Positions 1 through 7,322 are shown, numbered from the stretch's first letter. The stretch is DNA of 16,141 nucleotides from an uncultured Clostridia bacterium (GCA_937888485.1 CALAQQ010000254.1:1-16141), one strand, 5' to 3'. Program-made: numbers and translations. Notes: generated from the sequence alone by a model not told the origin.

Positions 1-362
1 GAAATATTATTGAGGCTGTATACAGAGGCGTTGACCTTTTTGACTGTGTTATGCCGAGCAGAAATGCAAGACACGGACATCTTTTTACCAAAAAGGGTAT
101 CATCAATCTTAATAATAAAAAGTACGAAAAAGATCCTCTGCCAATTGACCCTGAATGCAATTGTCCTGCATGCAAAAGTTTCTCAAGGTCATATATCAGA
201 CATCTTTTCAAGGCGAAAGAAATGCTCGCAATGAGACTTTGCGTAATTCATAATCTGCATTTCTATAATATGCTCATGCAGGAAATCCGTGACGCAATTG
301 ACTGCGGTACTTTTGAAGAGTACAGAGCAAAATATGTCGATTTGCTTGATACAAGAATTTAA
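1..362 (+). CDS. tgt: tRNA-guanine transglycosylase (queuine/preQ1 tRNA-ribosyltransferase), C-terminal part
   Basis: Tgt exchanges the guanine at the wobble position of GUN-anticodon tRNAs for preQ1, an early step of queuosine formation in the cytoplasm. The frame is open from the window edge, so about 119 C-terminal residues are present and the start lies outside. Visible family marks are VDLFDCVMPSRNARHG, which holds the conserved region with the catalytic aspartate, then INLNNKKY. The zinc site follows as a CxCxxC cluster (CNCPAC) with a downstream His in VIHNLHFY. The tail (MQEIRDAIDCGTFEEYRAKY) is the normal family end, so the gene is not truncated at its 3' side. yajC follows after 81 bases, the usual tgt-yajC neighbourhood, but it has its own promoter. 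Confidence 0.95.
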   Translation, partial: NIIEAVYRGVDLFDCVMPSRNARHGHLFTKKGIINLNNKKYEKDPLPIDPECNCPACKSFSRSYIRHLFKAKEMLAMRLCVIHNLHFYNMLMQEIRDAIDCGTFEEYRAKYVDLLDTRI

Positions 363-385
363 TTTTAAATATTTAAAAATTTCTC

Positions 386-414
386 TTGCATATTTTATCT
401 TAATAATATATAAT
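386..414 (+). promoter_or_regulatory. Sigma-A type promoter for yajC
   Basis: TTGCAT at 386-391 and a perfect TATAAT at 409-414 are separated by 17 bases, in an AT-rich gap between tgt and yajC. Transcription would start near 421 and leave a leader of about 23 bases carrying GGAGG. The assignment rests on consensus match and spacing only. Confidence 0.6.
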
Positions 415-443
415 ATTTGCATTATGTTTTGGAGGTTATACCT

Positions 444-911
444 ATGAACTTTATTTCTCTTATGGCTCAGATGGCAGGCGGTGCATCAGGCGGTGCAGCA
501 GCAGGTCAGCAGAATCCCATGTCAATGGTTATTATGATGGCTGCTCTTTTCGGCGTTATGTATTTTGTAATGATCAGACCTCAGAAGAAAAAGCAGAAGG
601 AAGAACAGAATATGCGTGACAACATTCAGGTTGGCGATGAAATCACCACAATCGGTGGAATCGTCGGTCGTGTTGTTACCGTTAAAGAAGATTCTCTCAT
701 CATTGAAACCGGTGCAGACAGAAACAAGATGAAGATTACACGCTGGGCTGTTTCACAGAACAACACCGCTAACGAAAAGCTTGAAGCTGAAAGACAGGCT
801 GCAAAGGAAGCTGCTGAAGCTGAGAAGCAGAAGAAGATGGAAGAAGCTGCTGAAAACAGCAAGAAGAACAGAAAGAAGTCCAAGAAAAAGGACGATACTT
901 TCGATTCATAA
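444..911 (+). CDS. yajC: Preprotein translocase subunit YajC
   Basis: YajC is a small inner-membrane partner of the SecDF part of the Sec translocase. The 155-residue protein has a Gly/Ala/Gln-rich N-terminus, one membrane helix at about residues 26-43 followed directly by the family hallmark IRPQKKKQKE, then the conserved cytosolic block GDEITTIGGIVGRV at 64-77. The last 50 or so residues are a highly charged Lys/Glu/Ala helix, longer than in most YajC proteins, probably a coiled coil. The start at 444 is chosen because GGAGG lies at 431-435, eight bases upstream; an in-frame ATG at 417 has no ribosome site. Usual partners secD and secF are not next to it; a membrane protein and a lipoprotein follow instead. 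Confidence 0.93.
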   Translation: MNFISLMAQMAGGASGGAAAGQQNPMSMVIMMAALFGVMYFVMIRPQKKKQKEEQNMRDNIQVGDEITTIGGIVGRVVTVKEDSLIIETGADRNKMKITRWAVSQNNTANEKLEAERQAAKEAAEAEKQKKMEEAAENSKKNRKKSKKKDDTFDS

Positions 912-971
912 TCTGAATAATTACTTAATTCCTTTCATATTATTTATCAGTAATATGAGGGGAGTTTTTTT

Positions 972-1394
972 ATGCCGAATAAATCAAAAACAAGTCGTTC
1001 CAAAGAAAATAACTCAATGAATTATAATAAAATTATTATCAGTTCTGTCGTTGGTACTGTGATGTTTTTTGCATTAATTTCAATTTTTGCATTATTAGCA
1101 TTAAAATCAGATGCTTTTTCACAATCTGTATTTATACCGATAGGTTACATTTCCGCGGCGGTTTCGGCATGTTCGGGTGGGTATATATCGGTCAGACCTG
1201 TCAAAAAAAACGGTGCATTGCTCGGTGCATTGACGGGTTTTGTTCAGGCTTTGATTTCATCAGCGGTATTATTTTTTATTAACGATAAGAATACAGGATC
1301 AGGAATTTTCATATTTATGTTGTTAATTATTGTTTTCAGTACTTTAGGCGGAATTTCTGCTGTTAATCTTAAGGTCAGGAAAAAATATAAATGA
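972..1394 (+). CDS. TIGR04086/DUF3792-type four-helix membrane protein
   Basis: The product is a 140-residue hydrophobic protein of unknown function. A basic N-terminus is followed by four predicted membrane helices at about residues 21-45, 52-72, 80-103 and 110-131, and a basic end (KVRKKYK). Length, helix layout, the glycine-rich third helix and the place directly after yajC fit the TIGR04086 family, which is found beside yajC in Clostridia; the family name is from recognition and was not searched. The ribosome site GAGGGGAG at 957-964 lies seven bases before the ATG. The gene starts 60 bases after yajC and overlaps the next gene by four bases (ATGA), so the three genes probably form one transcript. 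Confidence 0.75.
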   Translation: MPNKSKTSRSKENNSMNYNKIIISSVVGTVMFFALISIFALLALKSDAFSQSVFIPIGYISAAVSACSGGYISVRPVKKNGALLGALTGFVQALISSAVLFFINDKNTGSGIFIFMLLIIVFSTLGGISAVNLKVRKKYK

Positions 1395-1912
1395 GAAAAT
1401 TTTGTGTATTATTATTTATGATGATATTTTTATGCGGCTGTTCAATTCAGGAGAAAATGAATCCGGATTTGTTTTTTGAAAGATTATCTTTGATAACCGA
1501 TGATTTTGATTATGAAAATGCCGATATGATATATGATAAAAACAATTGTATTTGTTATATTAAAGATTTGAATTCAACAGAATATGTTTTTGAATTCTGT
1601 ATAAATGAATTTTGTGAAATAAACAAAATAAGCTTTGCCTGTAATAACACAGACAAAGCTGAAAATTATATAAAGTATATTAAGGATATAATATCTGTTT
1701 ATTCTCCGAAGGAAAATTCGAATGAAATTATGAATGAAATAACAGAGAACGGTAAAATCAAACCGTCATATACATATTATGAATCTCAATGGTATTATTG
1801 GTCATCATATAACGATAAAAACGGATTATATTTTTCTGTTACAAACAAAAAACTTTCCGAACCGCAAACCGTTGAACACAGCTTGAAGCCAAACGATAAA
1901 TCAGGTTTTTAA
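1391..1912 (+). CDS. Predicted lipoprotein of unknown function
   Basis: I do not recognise this 173-residue protein. It starts with MRKFCVLLFMMIF, a short signal peptide ending in the lipobox-like LCGC, so Cys17 is the likely lipidated residue and the protein should sit on the outer face of the cytoplasmic membrane. The rest is soluble and acidic, rich in Asn, Tyr and Glu, with no membrane helix or enzyme motif I can name. It overlaps the preceding membrane-protein gene by four bases (ATGA), which suggests translational coupling; AGGA at 1377-1380 is a possible ribosome site. DNA composition is even more AT-rich than the neighbours, as is common for fast-evolving surface proteins. Its stop codon overlaps that of the convergent transporter gene. 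Confidence 0.7.
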   Translation: MRKFCVLLFMMIFLCGCSIQEKMNPDLFFERLSLITDDFDYENADMIYDKNNCICYIKDLNSTEYVFEFCINEFCEINKISFACNNTDKAENYIKYIKDIISVYSPKENSNEIMNEITENGKIKPSYTYYESQWYYWSSYNDKNGLYFSVTNKKLSEPQTVEHSLKPNDKSGF

Positions 1913-3129
1913 TCAGTTTTTTTCATTTTCTTTTCGCTGAAAAAACCGACACTGCAGACCAATGCCGCAACAACAGATACACAAAGCATAATGATGAAAA
2001 CTGCATTCCAACCGAAGCTCTGTGAAACTGCTCCGAGGGTGTATGAAGTCACTGTGCTGCCGACATAGCAGAATGTATTGAGCAAACCTGCTGCAAAGCC
2101 TGCATTAAGCATTTTACGATGGTCAAGTGCAAACATACTTGTTATTACATTGTTTATCATAGCCATTCCGCAAGCGACTCCGATAAAGCAAAGCATGATT
2201 GTAACAATACTGTGGATTCTGAGTGATAAAAGTATACCGGTACAAAGGAGTGCGGAAATGAGATAGAAAATAAGATTCATTGCAGAGTGTGATGAAATTT
2301 TTTCGTGAACTTTTTTTGCAATAGCCGCACCCATGGTTGAAACCAGAGGAAGGCAAAGTGTCAGAAGAATTGAGAATGATTGAGAAACGCCGAATTCTTC
2401 ATATAGAACAGAAGGAACCCATGTTGTCATACCGTCCTTGATAAATCCGTTTGCAACGCCTGCAAAAGCGGCAAGACATAATGAAAGAAGAACGATTCTT
2501 TTGGTTTTGACTTTTTCTGTTTTGTCTGATGATACAACAGCAACAGGTTTTCTCGAAGGCCCAAATAAGAATAACCATACAAATGCGCTGATGAAAACAA
2601 TAACGGATGCGATATAAAATACAGCCTGCCAATTTCCGTTTTTAACTGAAAGAGATGAAATTCCGTATGCAAAGAATGTTCCTATCGCAACAGTAGTGCT
2701 CATTGCAAGGATAGCTTTAGGCAGTTTTTTATCGGAAACAAAATCCGATAATGTTTTGATAAGTGTACTCCATAAAACCGACTGAACAATTCCGTTGCCG
2801 AGCCATATGTATTTCATAAGAGATATATCGTTGCTTAAAGGCATAAGAAGATTGAATACGGAAGAAAAGACAAGGGATAAAAAAATCATTATCTTCGCAT
2901 TGTATTTCTTTGACAGTATTCCGTTGATAAGCTGTCCCGCACCGTATGCGAAGAAAAAGAATGAGCTGACAAGTCCCGCATCTGTCTTTGTAACACCGAG
3001 TTCGGATATGATTGCAACAATGGATGCATTGAAATTCAGTCTGCCGATATAAGCGGCTGTATAAGCGAGCCAACAGATGAATATAATTGTGTTTTCTCTT
3101 TTGTTGTCTGTTTTTATTGCTGTTTTCAT
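1909..3129 (-). CDS. Major facilitator superfamily transporter, GlpT/UhpT-like
   Basis: This is a 406-residue, 12-helix MFS permease of the cytoplasmic membrane. The first helix region (WLAYTAAYIGRLNFNASI) and the following FFFFAYGAGQLINGILSKKY loop resemble the organophosphate:phosphate antiporter branch (GlpT, UhpT), whose members swap phosphate for sugar or glycerol phosphates. A charged cytosolic loop (SSDKTEKVKTKR) separates the two six-helix halves. The substrate cannot be told from sequence; an unrelated anion or metabolite is equally possible. The start at 3129 is chosen because AAGGT precedes that ATG at the right distance; the frame could also open at a TTG at 3147, but the ribosome site would then lie inside the gene. 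It is divergent from the hydrogenase-maturation operon and shares its control region. Confidence 0.82.
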   Translation of the reverse strand: MKTAIKTDNKRENTIIFICWLAYTAAYIGRLNFNASIVAIISELGVTKTDAGLVSSFFFFAYGAGQLINGILSKKYNAKIMIFLSLVFSSVFNLLMPLSNDISLMKYIWLGNGIVQSVLWSTLIKTLSDFVSDKKLPKAILAMSTTVAIGTFFAYGISSLSVKNGNWQAVFYIASVIVFISAFVWLFLFGPSRKPVAVVSSDKTEKVKTKRIVLLSLCLAAFAGVANGFIKDGMTTWVPSVLYEEFGVSQSFSILLTLCLPLVSTMGAAIAKKVHEKISSHSAMNLIFYLISALLCTGILLSLRIHSIVTIMLCFIGVACGMAMINNVITSMFALDHRKMLNAGFAAGLLNTFCYVGSTVTSYTLGAVSQSFGWNAVFIIMLCVSVVAALVCSVGFFSEKKMKKTD

Positions 3130-3153
3130 AATATTACCTTCTTCCAAACCGAT

Positions 3154-3182
3154 AGTTTATCACTTTTGAAGCGTAAGGTCAA
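3154..3182 (-). promoter_or_regulatory. Promoter for the MFS transporter gene
   Basis: On the minus strand TTGACC (3177-3182) and TAAACT (3154-3159) are 17 bases apart. The predicted start of transcription is near 3147, leaving a very short leader with the GAAGG ribosome site. The -35 box lies inside the palindrome at 3178-3195. Confidence 0.5.
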
Positions 3183-3195
3183 CAGCGTTGTTGAC
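3178..3195. promoter_or_regulatory. Operator-like inverted repeat between divergent promoters
   Basis: GTCAACAGCGTTGTTGAC is a near-perfect palindrome: seven-base arms GTCAACA and TGTTGAC around GCGT, with 16 of 18 positions symmetrical. It covers the -35 box of the leftward transporter promoter (3177-3182) and most of the -35 box of the rightward hydrogenase-maturation promoter (3191-3196), so one bound dimer could control both. The symmetry and position are seen; the regulator is unknown. It does not match the Rex consensus half-sites (TTGTTAA...TTAACAA). Confidence 0.55.
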
Positions 3196-3219
3196 AAAAT
3201 ATAATAAATTGTATATAAT
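3191..3219 (+). promoter_or_regulatory. Consensus promoter of the hydrogenase-maturation operon
   Basis: TTGACA at 3191-3196 and TATAAT at 3214-3219 are both perfect matches to the sigma-A consensus, with the ideal 17-base spacer. Transcription should start near 3226, giving a 130-base leader before the first gene. So strong a promoter normally needs a repressor or attenuator, and both kinds of signal are present next to it. Confidence 0.75.
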
Positions 3220-3224
3220 ATTTA

Positions 3225-3304
3225 TATCCTGACATGAGGAATGGATTTGTTCCTTCCGGATGAAAGGTGCAAATATTATAAATATGATAAATGGTTTATA
3301 GTAT
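3225..3304 (+). ncRNA. Structured 5' leader RNA, candidate aptamer, class not recognised
   Basis: From the predicted transcript start the RNA can fold into an outer stem (TATCC 3225-3229 with GGATG 3258-3262, one wobble) enclosing an inner hairpin (AGGAA 3237-3241 with TTCCT 3250-3254, eight-base loop). A second hairpin follows (TATTATAAA 3274-3282 with TTTATAGTA 3295-3303, one wobble, 12-base loop), and then the terminator. I do not recognise a known riboswitch class in it. The stems are hand-drawn, and the second is AT-only, so its stability is doubtful. The arrangement of folded leader, terminator and gene is typical of transcription attenuation. Confidence 0.4.
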
Positions 3305-3339
3305 AACTGCGCCTTGTCGGGTGCGGTTATTTTTATTTT
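3305..3339 (+). terminator. Intrinsic terminator in the leader of the hydrogenase-maturation operon (putative attenuator)
   Basis: AACTGCGCC (3305-3313) pairs with GGTGCGGTT (3320-3328) over nine pairs with two G-U wobbles around a six-base loop, followed by ATTTTTATTTT. It lies between the strong promoter at 3191-3219 and the first gene, whose ribosome site CCGGAGGAA starts right after the T-run. A terminator in this place can only make sense if it is conditionally bypassed, so it is read as an attenuator. Confidence 0.65.
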
Positions 3340-3355
3340 CCGGAGGAATTATATT

Positions 3356-3613
3356 ATGGAAAAGAGAATCGCTGTTGTCGGAATTATCATTGAAAATACC
3401 GACTCGGTAGAAAAATTAAACACTATTCTCCACGAATTCGGAGAATATATTGTCGGAAGAATGGGTTTGCCTTACAGAGAAAGAAATATTAATATTGTCA
3501 GCCTTGCTGTTGATGCACCTCAGGATGTTATTTCAACTCTGACAGGCAGAATCGGTAACATTGACGGAATAAGCGTTAAAGCTGCTTATTCGAATAAGAT
3601 TTATGATGATTGA
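3356..3613 (+). CDS. TM1266-family putative regulator of the iron-only hydrogenase system
   Basis: This 85-residue protein matches the TM1266 family (TIGR03959), a small ACT/ferredoxin-like fold found at the head of [FeFe]-hydrogenase maturation operons and proposed to be a regulator. It has no DNA-binding domain of its own that I can see. The N-terminus RIAVVGIIIENTDSVEKLN, the central LHEFGEYIVGRMGLPY and the block NIVSLAVDAPQDVISTLTGR followed by the GNIDGISVKA end fit that family. The start at 3356 is preceded by CGGAGGAA; the frame is open further upstream from a TTG at 3314, but that lies inside the terminator stem. The stop overlaps the hydE start by 11 bases. Confidence 0.88.
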   Translation: MEKRIAVVGIIIENTDSVEKLNTILHEFGEYIVGRMGLPYRERNINIVSLAVDAPQDVISTLTGRIGNIDGISVKAAYSNKIYDD

Positions 3614-4649
3614 TTTAATAAATAAACTTGAAAAAGAACGCAGTCTTACTGTTTCGGAATATCAGTATCTTATCGATAACCGAAACGAAGAAAACGCTTT
3701 GTTTCTTTCGGAAAAAGCAGTGAAAATCAGAAAAGAGATTTACGGAAACGATATTTATATCCGCGGTCTTATTGAGATAAGCAACATCTGTAAAAACGAC
3801 TGTCATTACTGCGGAATAAGGGGCGGTAACCGAAATTGTGAGAGATTCCGTTTGTCGAAAGAACAGATTTTATCTTGCTGTGAAAACGGCTATTCTCTCG
3901 GATTCCGCACCTTCGTTTTGCAGGGCGGCGAGGATATGTTTTTCACGGACGAAGTTATGTGTGATATTGTTTCGGAGATTAAGAAAAGATATCACGATTG
4001 TGCCGTAACTCTTTCACTCGGAGAGAGAAGCTATGAAAGTTATAAGAGGCTTTATGATGCAGGTGCAGACCGTTATCTTCTGCGCCATGAAACGGCTGAT
4101 AAGATTCATTATGAAAAGTTACATCCCAAAGAATTATCGTTTGAAAACAGAATGAATTGTCTTTATAATCTCAAGAAAATTGGATTTCAGACGGGTTGTG
4201 GATTTATGGTTGGTTCACCGTTTCAGACGAGTGGGCATATCGCCAAGGACCTCAAATTTATCGAAAAATTCAAACCGGAAATGTGCGGTATCGGACCGTT
4301 TATTCCTCATAAAGATACTGTTTTTCATGATAAACCTGCCGGAAGTCTTGAACTTACCTGCTATCTTCTTTCTATTGTCAGAATCATATCTCCGTCAATT
4401 CTTTTACCTGCTACAACAGCACTCGGAAGTATTGACCCAATCGGCAGAGAGAAGGGTATTCTTGCAGGTGCAAATGTTGTTATGCCAAACCTTTCTCCAC
4501 TTGACACCAGAAAAAAATATTCGCTCTATAACAATAAGCTTTCAACGGGTGCTGAGTCGGCACAGGGTAAGGCAGAACTCGAAGAAAAAATGAACGCTAT
4601 CGGTTATCAGATTGTAACCGACAGAGGTGACTATATTACAAAATATTGA
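3603..4649 (+). CDS. hydE: [FeFe]-hydrogenase H-cluster radical SAM maturase HydE
   Basis: HydE is a radical S-adenosylmethionine enzyme that acts with HydG and HydF to build the diiron subcluster of [FeFe] hydrogenase. The 348-residue protein carries the radical-SAM cluster motif CxxxCxxC at Cys63, Cys67 and Cys70 (NICKNDCHYCGIR), followed by LQGGED, MVGSPFQT and the PNLSP stretch typical of HydE. The cysteines that bind a second, optional cluster near the C-terminus in Thermotoga HydE are absent here; that region has no cysteine. The gene overlaps the TM1266-family gene by 11 bases and begins ATGATG, so translation is probably coupled; either Met could be the start. hydG follows after 15 bases. 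Confidence 0.95.
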   Translation: MMIDLINKLEKERSLTVSEYQYLIDNRNEENALFLSEKAVKIRKEIYGNDIYIRGLIEISNICKNDCHYCGIRGGNRNCERFRLSKEQILSCCENGYSLGFRTFVLQGGEDMFFTDEVMCDIVSEIKKRYHDCAVTLSLGERSYESYKRLYDAGADRYLLRHETADKIHYEKLHPKELSFENRMNCLYNLKKIGFQTGCGFMVGSPFQTSGHIAKDLKFIEKFKPEMCGIGPFIPHKDTVFHDKPAGSLELTCYLLSIVRIISPSILLPATTALGSIDPIGREKGILAGANVVMPNLSPLDTRKKYSLYNNKLSTGAESAQGKAELEEKMNAIGYQIVTDRGDYITKY

Positions 4650-4664
4650 AAGGATGAATGAATA

Positions 4665-6113
4665 ATGGCAGTTTATAACTCAAAATCATTGAAAGCGGAA
4701 GAATTTATTAATAATGAAGAAATTCTTGCAACACTTGAATATGCGGAACAAAATAAAAATAACGTTGAACTTATTGACAGTTTACTTGAAAAAGCAAAAC
4801 CCCGTGTAACCGCTGACGGAACGGTATGCAGCGGTCTTTCACACAGAGAAGCTGCTGTTCTTCTTGCATGTGAAATTCCCGAAAAGGTTGAACAGATGTA
4901 TAAGCTTGCCGAGGAAATCAAGCTCAGATTTTACGGCAACAGAATTGTTATGTTTGCACCTCTCTATCTTTCCAACTACTGTGTTAACGGTTGTGTTTAT
5001 TGTCCTTATCACCTCAAGAACAAAAAAATTGCACGCAAAAAGCTGACTCAGGAAGAAATTAAGAAAGAGGTTATTGCTCTTCAGGATATGGGACATAAGC
5101 GTCTTGCAATCGAAGCAGGTGAAGACCCTGTAAATAATCCGATTGAATATATTCTTGAAAGTATTAAAACCATTTATTCGATTAATCATAAAAACGGTTC
5201 GATAAGACGAGTTAATGTTAATATTGCGGCAACGACAGTCGAAAACTATCGCAAGCTTAAGGATGCAGGAATCGGGACATATATCCTTTTCCAGGAAACA
5301 TATCATAAGGAAAGCTATCTCAAGCTTCATCCCACAGGTCCGAAGCATGACTATGACTATCATACAGAGGCTATGGACAGAGCGATGGAAGGCGGTATTG
5401 ACGACGTCGGTCTCGGAGTCCTTTTCGGACTTGAGCTCTATAAATATGAATTTGTCGGACTTCTTATGCACGCGGAGCATCTTGAAGCAGTTCACGGCGT
5501 AGGTCCTCACACTATAAGTGTTCCTCGACTTAAGAGAGCAGACGATATTAACCCTGATGAATTTGATAACGGTATTTCCGATGAACTTTTTGAAAAGCTT
5601 ATTGCCTGCATAAGAATATCTGTTCCTTATACAGGAATGATTATTTCAACAAGAGAGTCCGAAGAAGTCAGAGGCAGAGCACTCAATCTCGGAATTTCGC
5701 AGATAAGCGGTGCTTCAAGAACATCTGTCGGCGGATATACCGAAGAAGAAAGACCCCACGATTCGGAGCAGTTTGACGTTTCCGACCAGAGAACGCTCGA
5801 TGAAGTTGTACGCTGGCTTATGGAACTCAAACATATTCCTTCATTCTGCACAGCTTGTTACAGAGAAGGCAGAACGGGTGACAGGTTTATGATGCTCTGC
5901 AAAAACGGTCAGATTCTCAATTGTTGCCATCCCAATGCACTTATGACGTTAACCGAGTATCTTGTTGACTATGCAAGTCCGTTAACGAAGAAAATCGGAT
6001 TTGAAATGATTGAAAATGAGCTTAAGAAGATACCCGGTGAAAAGGTAAGAGCCATTGCAGAAAAGAATATTGAGGATATTAAAAATTCAAACCGCCGTGA
6101 TTTCAGATTCTAA
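4665..6113 (+). CDS. hydG: [FeFe]-hydrogenase H-cluster radical SAM maturase HydG
   Basis: HydG is a radical SAM tyrosine lyase that splits tyrosine and supplies the CO and cyanide ligands of the hydrogenase diiron site. The 482-residue length is normal. The SAM-binding cluster motif is CxxxCxxC at Cys106, Cys110 and Cys113 (NYCVNGCVYCPY). The auxiliary cluster motif CX2CX22C near the C-terminus is complete at Cys395, Cys398 and Cys421 (FCTACYREGRTGDRF ... CCHPNAL). Other family blocks are AIEAGEDP, YILFQETYHKESY and GPHTISVPRL. AAAGGA at 4649-4654 overlaps the hydE stop and is ten bases before the ATG. No aspartate ammonia-lyase gene lies between hydE and hydG, as seen in some other clusters. 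Confidence 0.97.
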   Translation: MAVYNSKSLKAEEFINNEEILATLEYAEQNKNNVELIDSLLEKAKPRVTADGTVCSGLSHREAAVLLACEIPEKVEQMYKLAEEIKLRFYGNRIVMFAPLYLSNYCVNGCVYCPYHLKNKKIARKKLTQEEIKKEVIALQDMGHKRLAIEAGEDPVNNPIEYILESIKTIYSINHKNGSIRRVNVNIAATTVENYRKLKDAGIGTYILFQETYHKESYLKLHPTGPKHDYDYHTEAMDRAMEGGIDDVGLGVLFGLELYKYEFVGLLMHAEHLEAVHGVGPHTISVPRLKRADDINPDEFDNGISDELFEKLIACIRISVPYTGMIISTRESEEVRGRALNLGISQISGASRTSVGGYTEEERPHDSEQFDVSDQRTLDEVVRWLMELKHIPSFCTACYREGRTGDRFMMLCKNGQILNCCHPNALMTLTEYLVDYASPLTKKIGFEMIENELKKIPGEKVRAIAEKNIEDIKNSNRRDFRF

Positions 6114-6122
6114 GGTGATTAT

Positions 6123-7322
6123 ATGAGTCTTAATAATACTGTTTCAGCTGAAAGAATTCATATAGGTTTTTTCGGACTCAGGAATGCAGGTAAATCAAGC
6201 GTTGTCAATGCAGTTACAGGACAGAGTTTGTCGTTGGTATCGGATATCAAAGGTACAACAACCGATCCTGTTAAAAAAGCAATGGAGCTTCTTCCTCTCG
6301 GTCCGGTTGTTATTATTGATACACCCGGAATTGACGATGAGGGTGAACTTGGTAAGATGCGTGTAAGACGAGCAAAACAAACTCTTAATATTGTTGATAT
6401 TGCAGTTCTTGTTGTTGATGCTGTAAAGGGAATTCAGCCTCTTGATGACGAATTGATTTTACTGTTCAAAAGTAAAAATATTCCTTATATTATTGCTTAT
6501 AATAAATCTGATTTGATTGACAGTATCCCTGCAATCAAAGATAATGAAATCTTTGTCAGTGCAGTTAATGGTAAGAATATTAACCAATTAAAAGATAAAA
6601 TTGCTTCACTTTCAAAGCAAAAAGAAAATAACAGAAAAATCGTTGCAGATTTGATTGATAAGGGTGAATTTGCAGTTCTTGTTGTACCTATAGACGAATC
6701 AGCACCGAAAGGCAGACTTATTTTGCCGCAGCAACAAGTGATAAGAGAACTCCTTGAAAACGGCTCTGCGGCTGTTGTCTGCCGAGATACAGAGCTTTCT
6801 CGGACACTTGATTCTCTCGGCGTCAGACCCAAGCTTGTTATAACTGATTCTCAGGTTTTCGGCAAGGTATCAAAGGTTACTCCCGACGATATAAAATTGA
6901 CTTCGTTCTCTATTCTGTTCGCGAGATATAAAGGGGATTTGATTTCTGCTGTCAAAGGTGCGGCGATGATTGATAAACTTAAAGACGGTGATACTGTTCT
7001 TATTTCCGAAGGTTGCACTCATCACAGACAGTGCAATGATATAGGAACTGTTAAATTACCTTACTGGATAAGAAATCATACTAATAAAAATATTGAGTTT
7101 GAGTTTACTTCCGGCGGAGAGTTCCCTGATGATTTGTCGAAATATTCGCTGATTATTCATTGCGGCGCATGTATGCTTAATGCGCGTGAAATGCAGTCGA
7201 GAATGGGTTATGCCGCTGATTGCGGTATACCGATGACTAATTACGGAACAGCAATTGCACACATGAACGGGATATTAAAAAGAAGTGTTGAAGTTTTTCC
7301 CGAAGCATTAAAAGAGCTTTAA
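6123..7322 (+). CDS. hydF: [FeFe]-hydrogenase H-cluster maturation GTPase HydF
   Basis: HydF is the scaffold on which the diiron subcluster is assembled before transfer to apo-hydrogenase. The 399-residue protein has an N-terminal GTPase domain with G1 GLRNAGKS (residues 18-25), a Thr-rich G2 (45-47), G3 DTPG (66-69) and G4 NKSD (127-130), then a dimerisation region. The C-terminal cluster-binding domain has a CxH at Cys298/His300 and HCxxC at 346-350 (HCGAC); the spacing of 45 residues between the two histidines is close to the family range. AGGTGA at 6113-6118 is the ribosome site, overlapping the hydG stop region. It completes the hydE-hydG-hydF set; no hydrogenase structural gene is in the window. 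Confidence 0.96.
   Translation: MSLNNTVSAERIHIGFFGLRNAGKSSVVNAVTGQSLSLVSDIKGTTTDPVKKAMELLPLGPVVIIDTPGIDDEGELGKMRVRRAKQTLNIVDIAVLVVDAVKGIQPLDDELILLFKSKNIPYIIAYNKSDLIDSIPAIKDNEIFVSAVNGKNINQLKDKIASLSKQKENNRKIVADLIDKGEFAVLVVPIDESAPKGRLILPQQQVIRELLENGSAAVVCRDTELSRTLDSLGVRPKLVITDSQVFGKVSKVTPDDIKLTSFSILFARYKGDLISAVKGAAMIDKLKDGDTVLISEGCTHHRQCNDIGTVKLPYWIRNHTNKNIEFEFTSGGEFPDDLSKYSLIIHCGACMLNAREMQSRMGYAADCGIPMTNYGTAIAHMNGILKRSVEVFPEALKEL

Noticed and set aside
363..378. Perfect 16-base palindrome TTTTAAATATTTAAAA after tgt
   Set aside because: It is made only of A and T in a very AT-rich gap, has no stable stem and no T-run; chance is the simplest explanation.
417..443. Upstream ATG extending yajC by nine residues
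   Set aside because: No ribosome site lies before it, it falls at the predicted transcript start, and GGAGG is correctly spaced for the ATG at 444.
3178..3195. Rex, CcpA or Fur box at the divergent promoters
   Set aside because: The arms GTCAACA/TGTTGAC do not fit the consensus half-sites of any of these regulators.
3234..3263. Nine-codon frame MRNGFVPSG in the hydrogenase-operon leader, as a possible leader peptide
   Set aside because: It starts within about ten bases of the predicted transcript start, has no ribosome site, and lacks a run of any single regulatory codon.
4839..5510. Open frame of 223 codons on the minus strand inside hydG
   Set aside because: hydG is complete and conserved on the plus strand; the antisense product is cysteine- and asparagine-rich without a recognisable domain.
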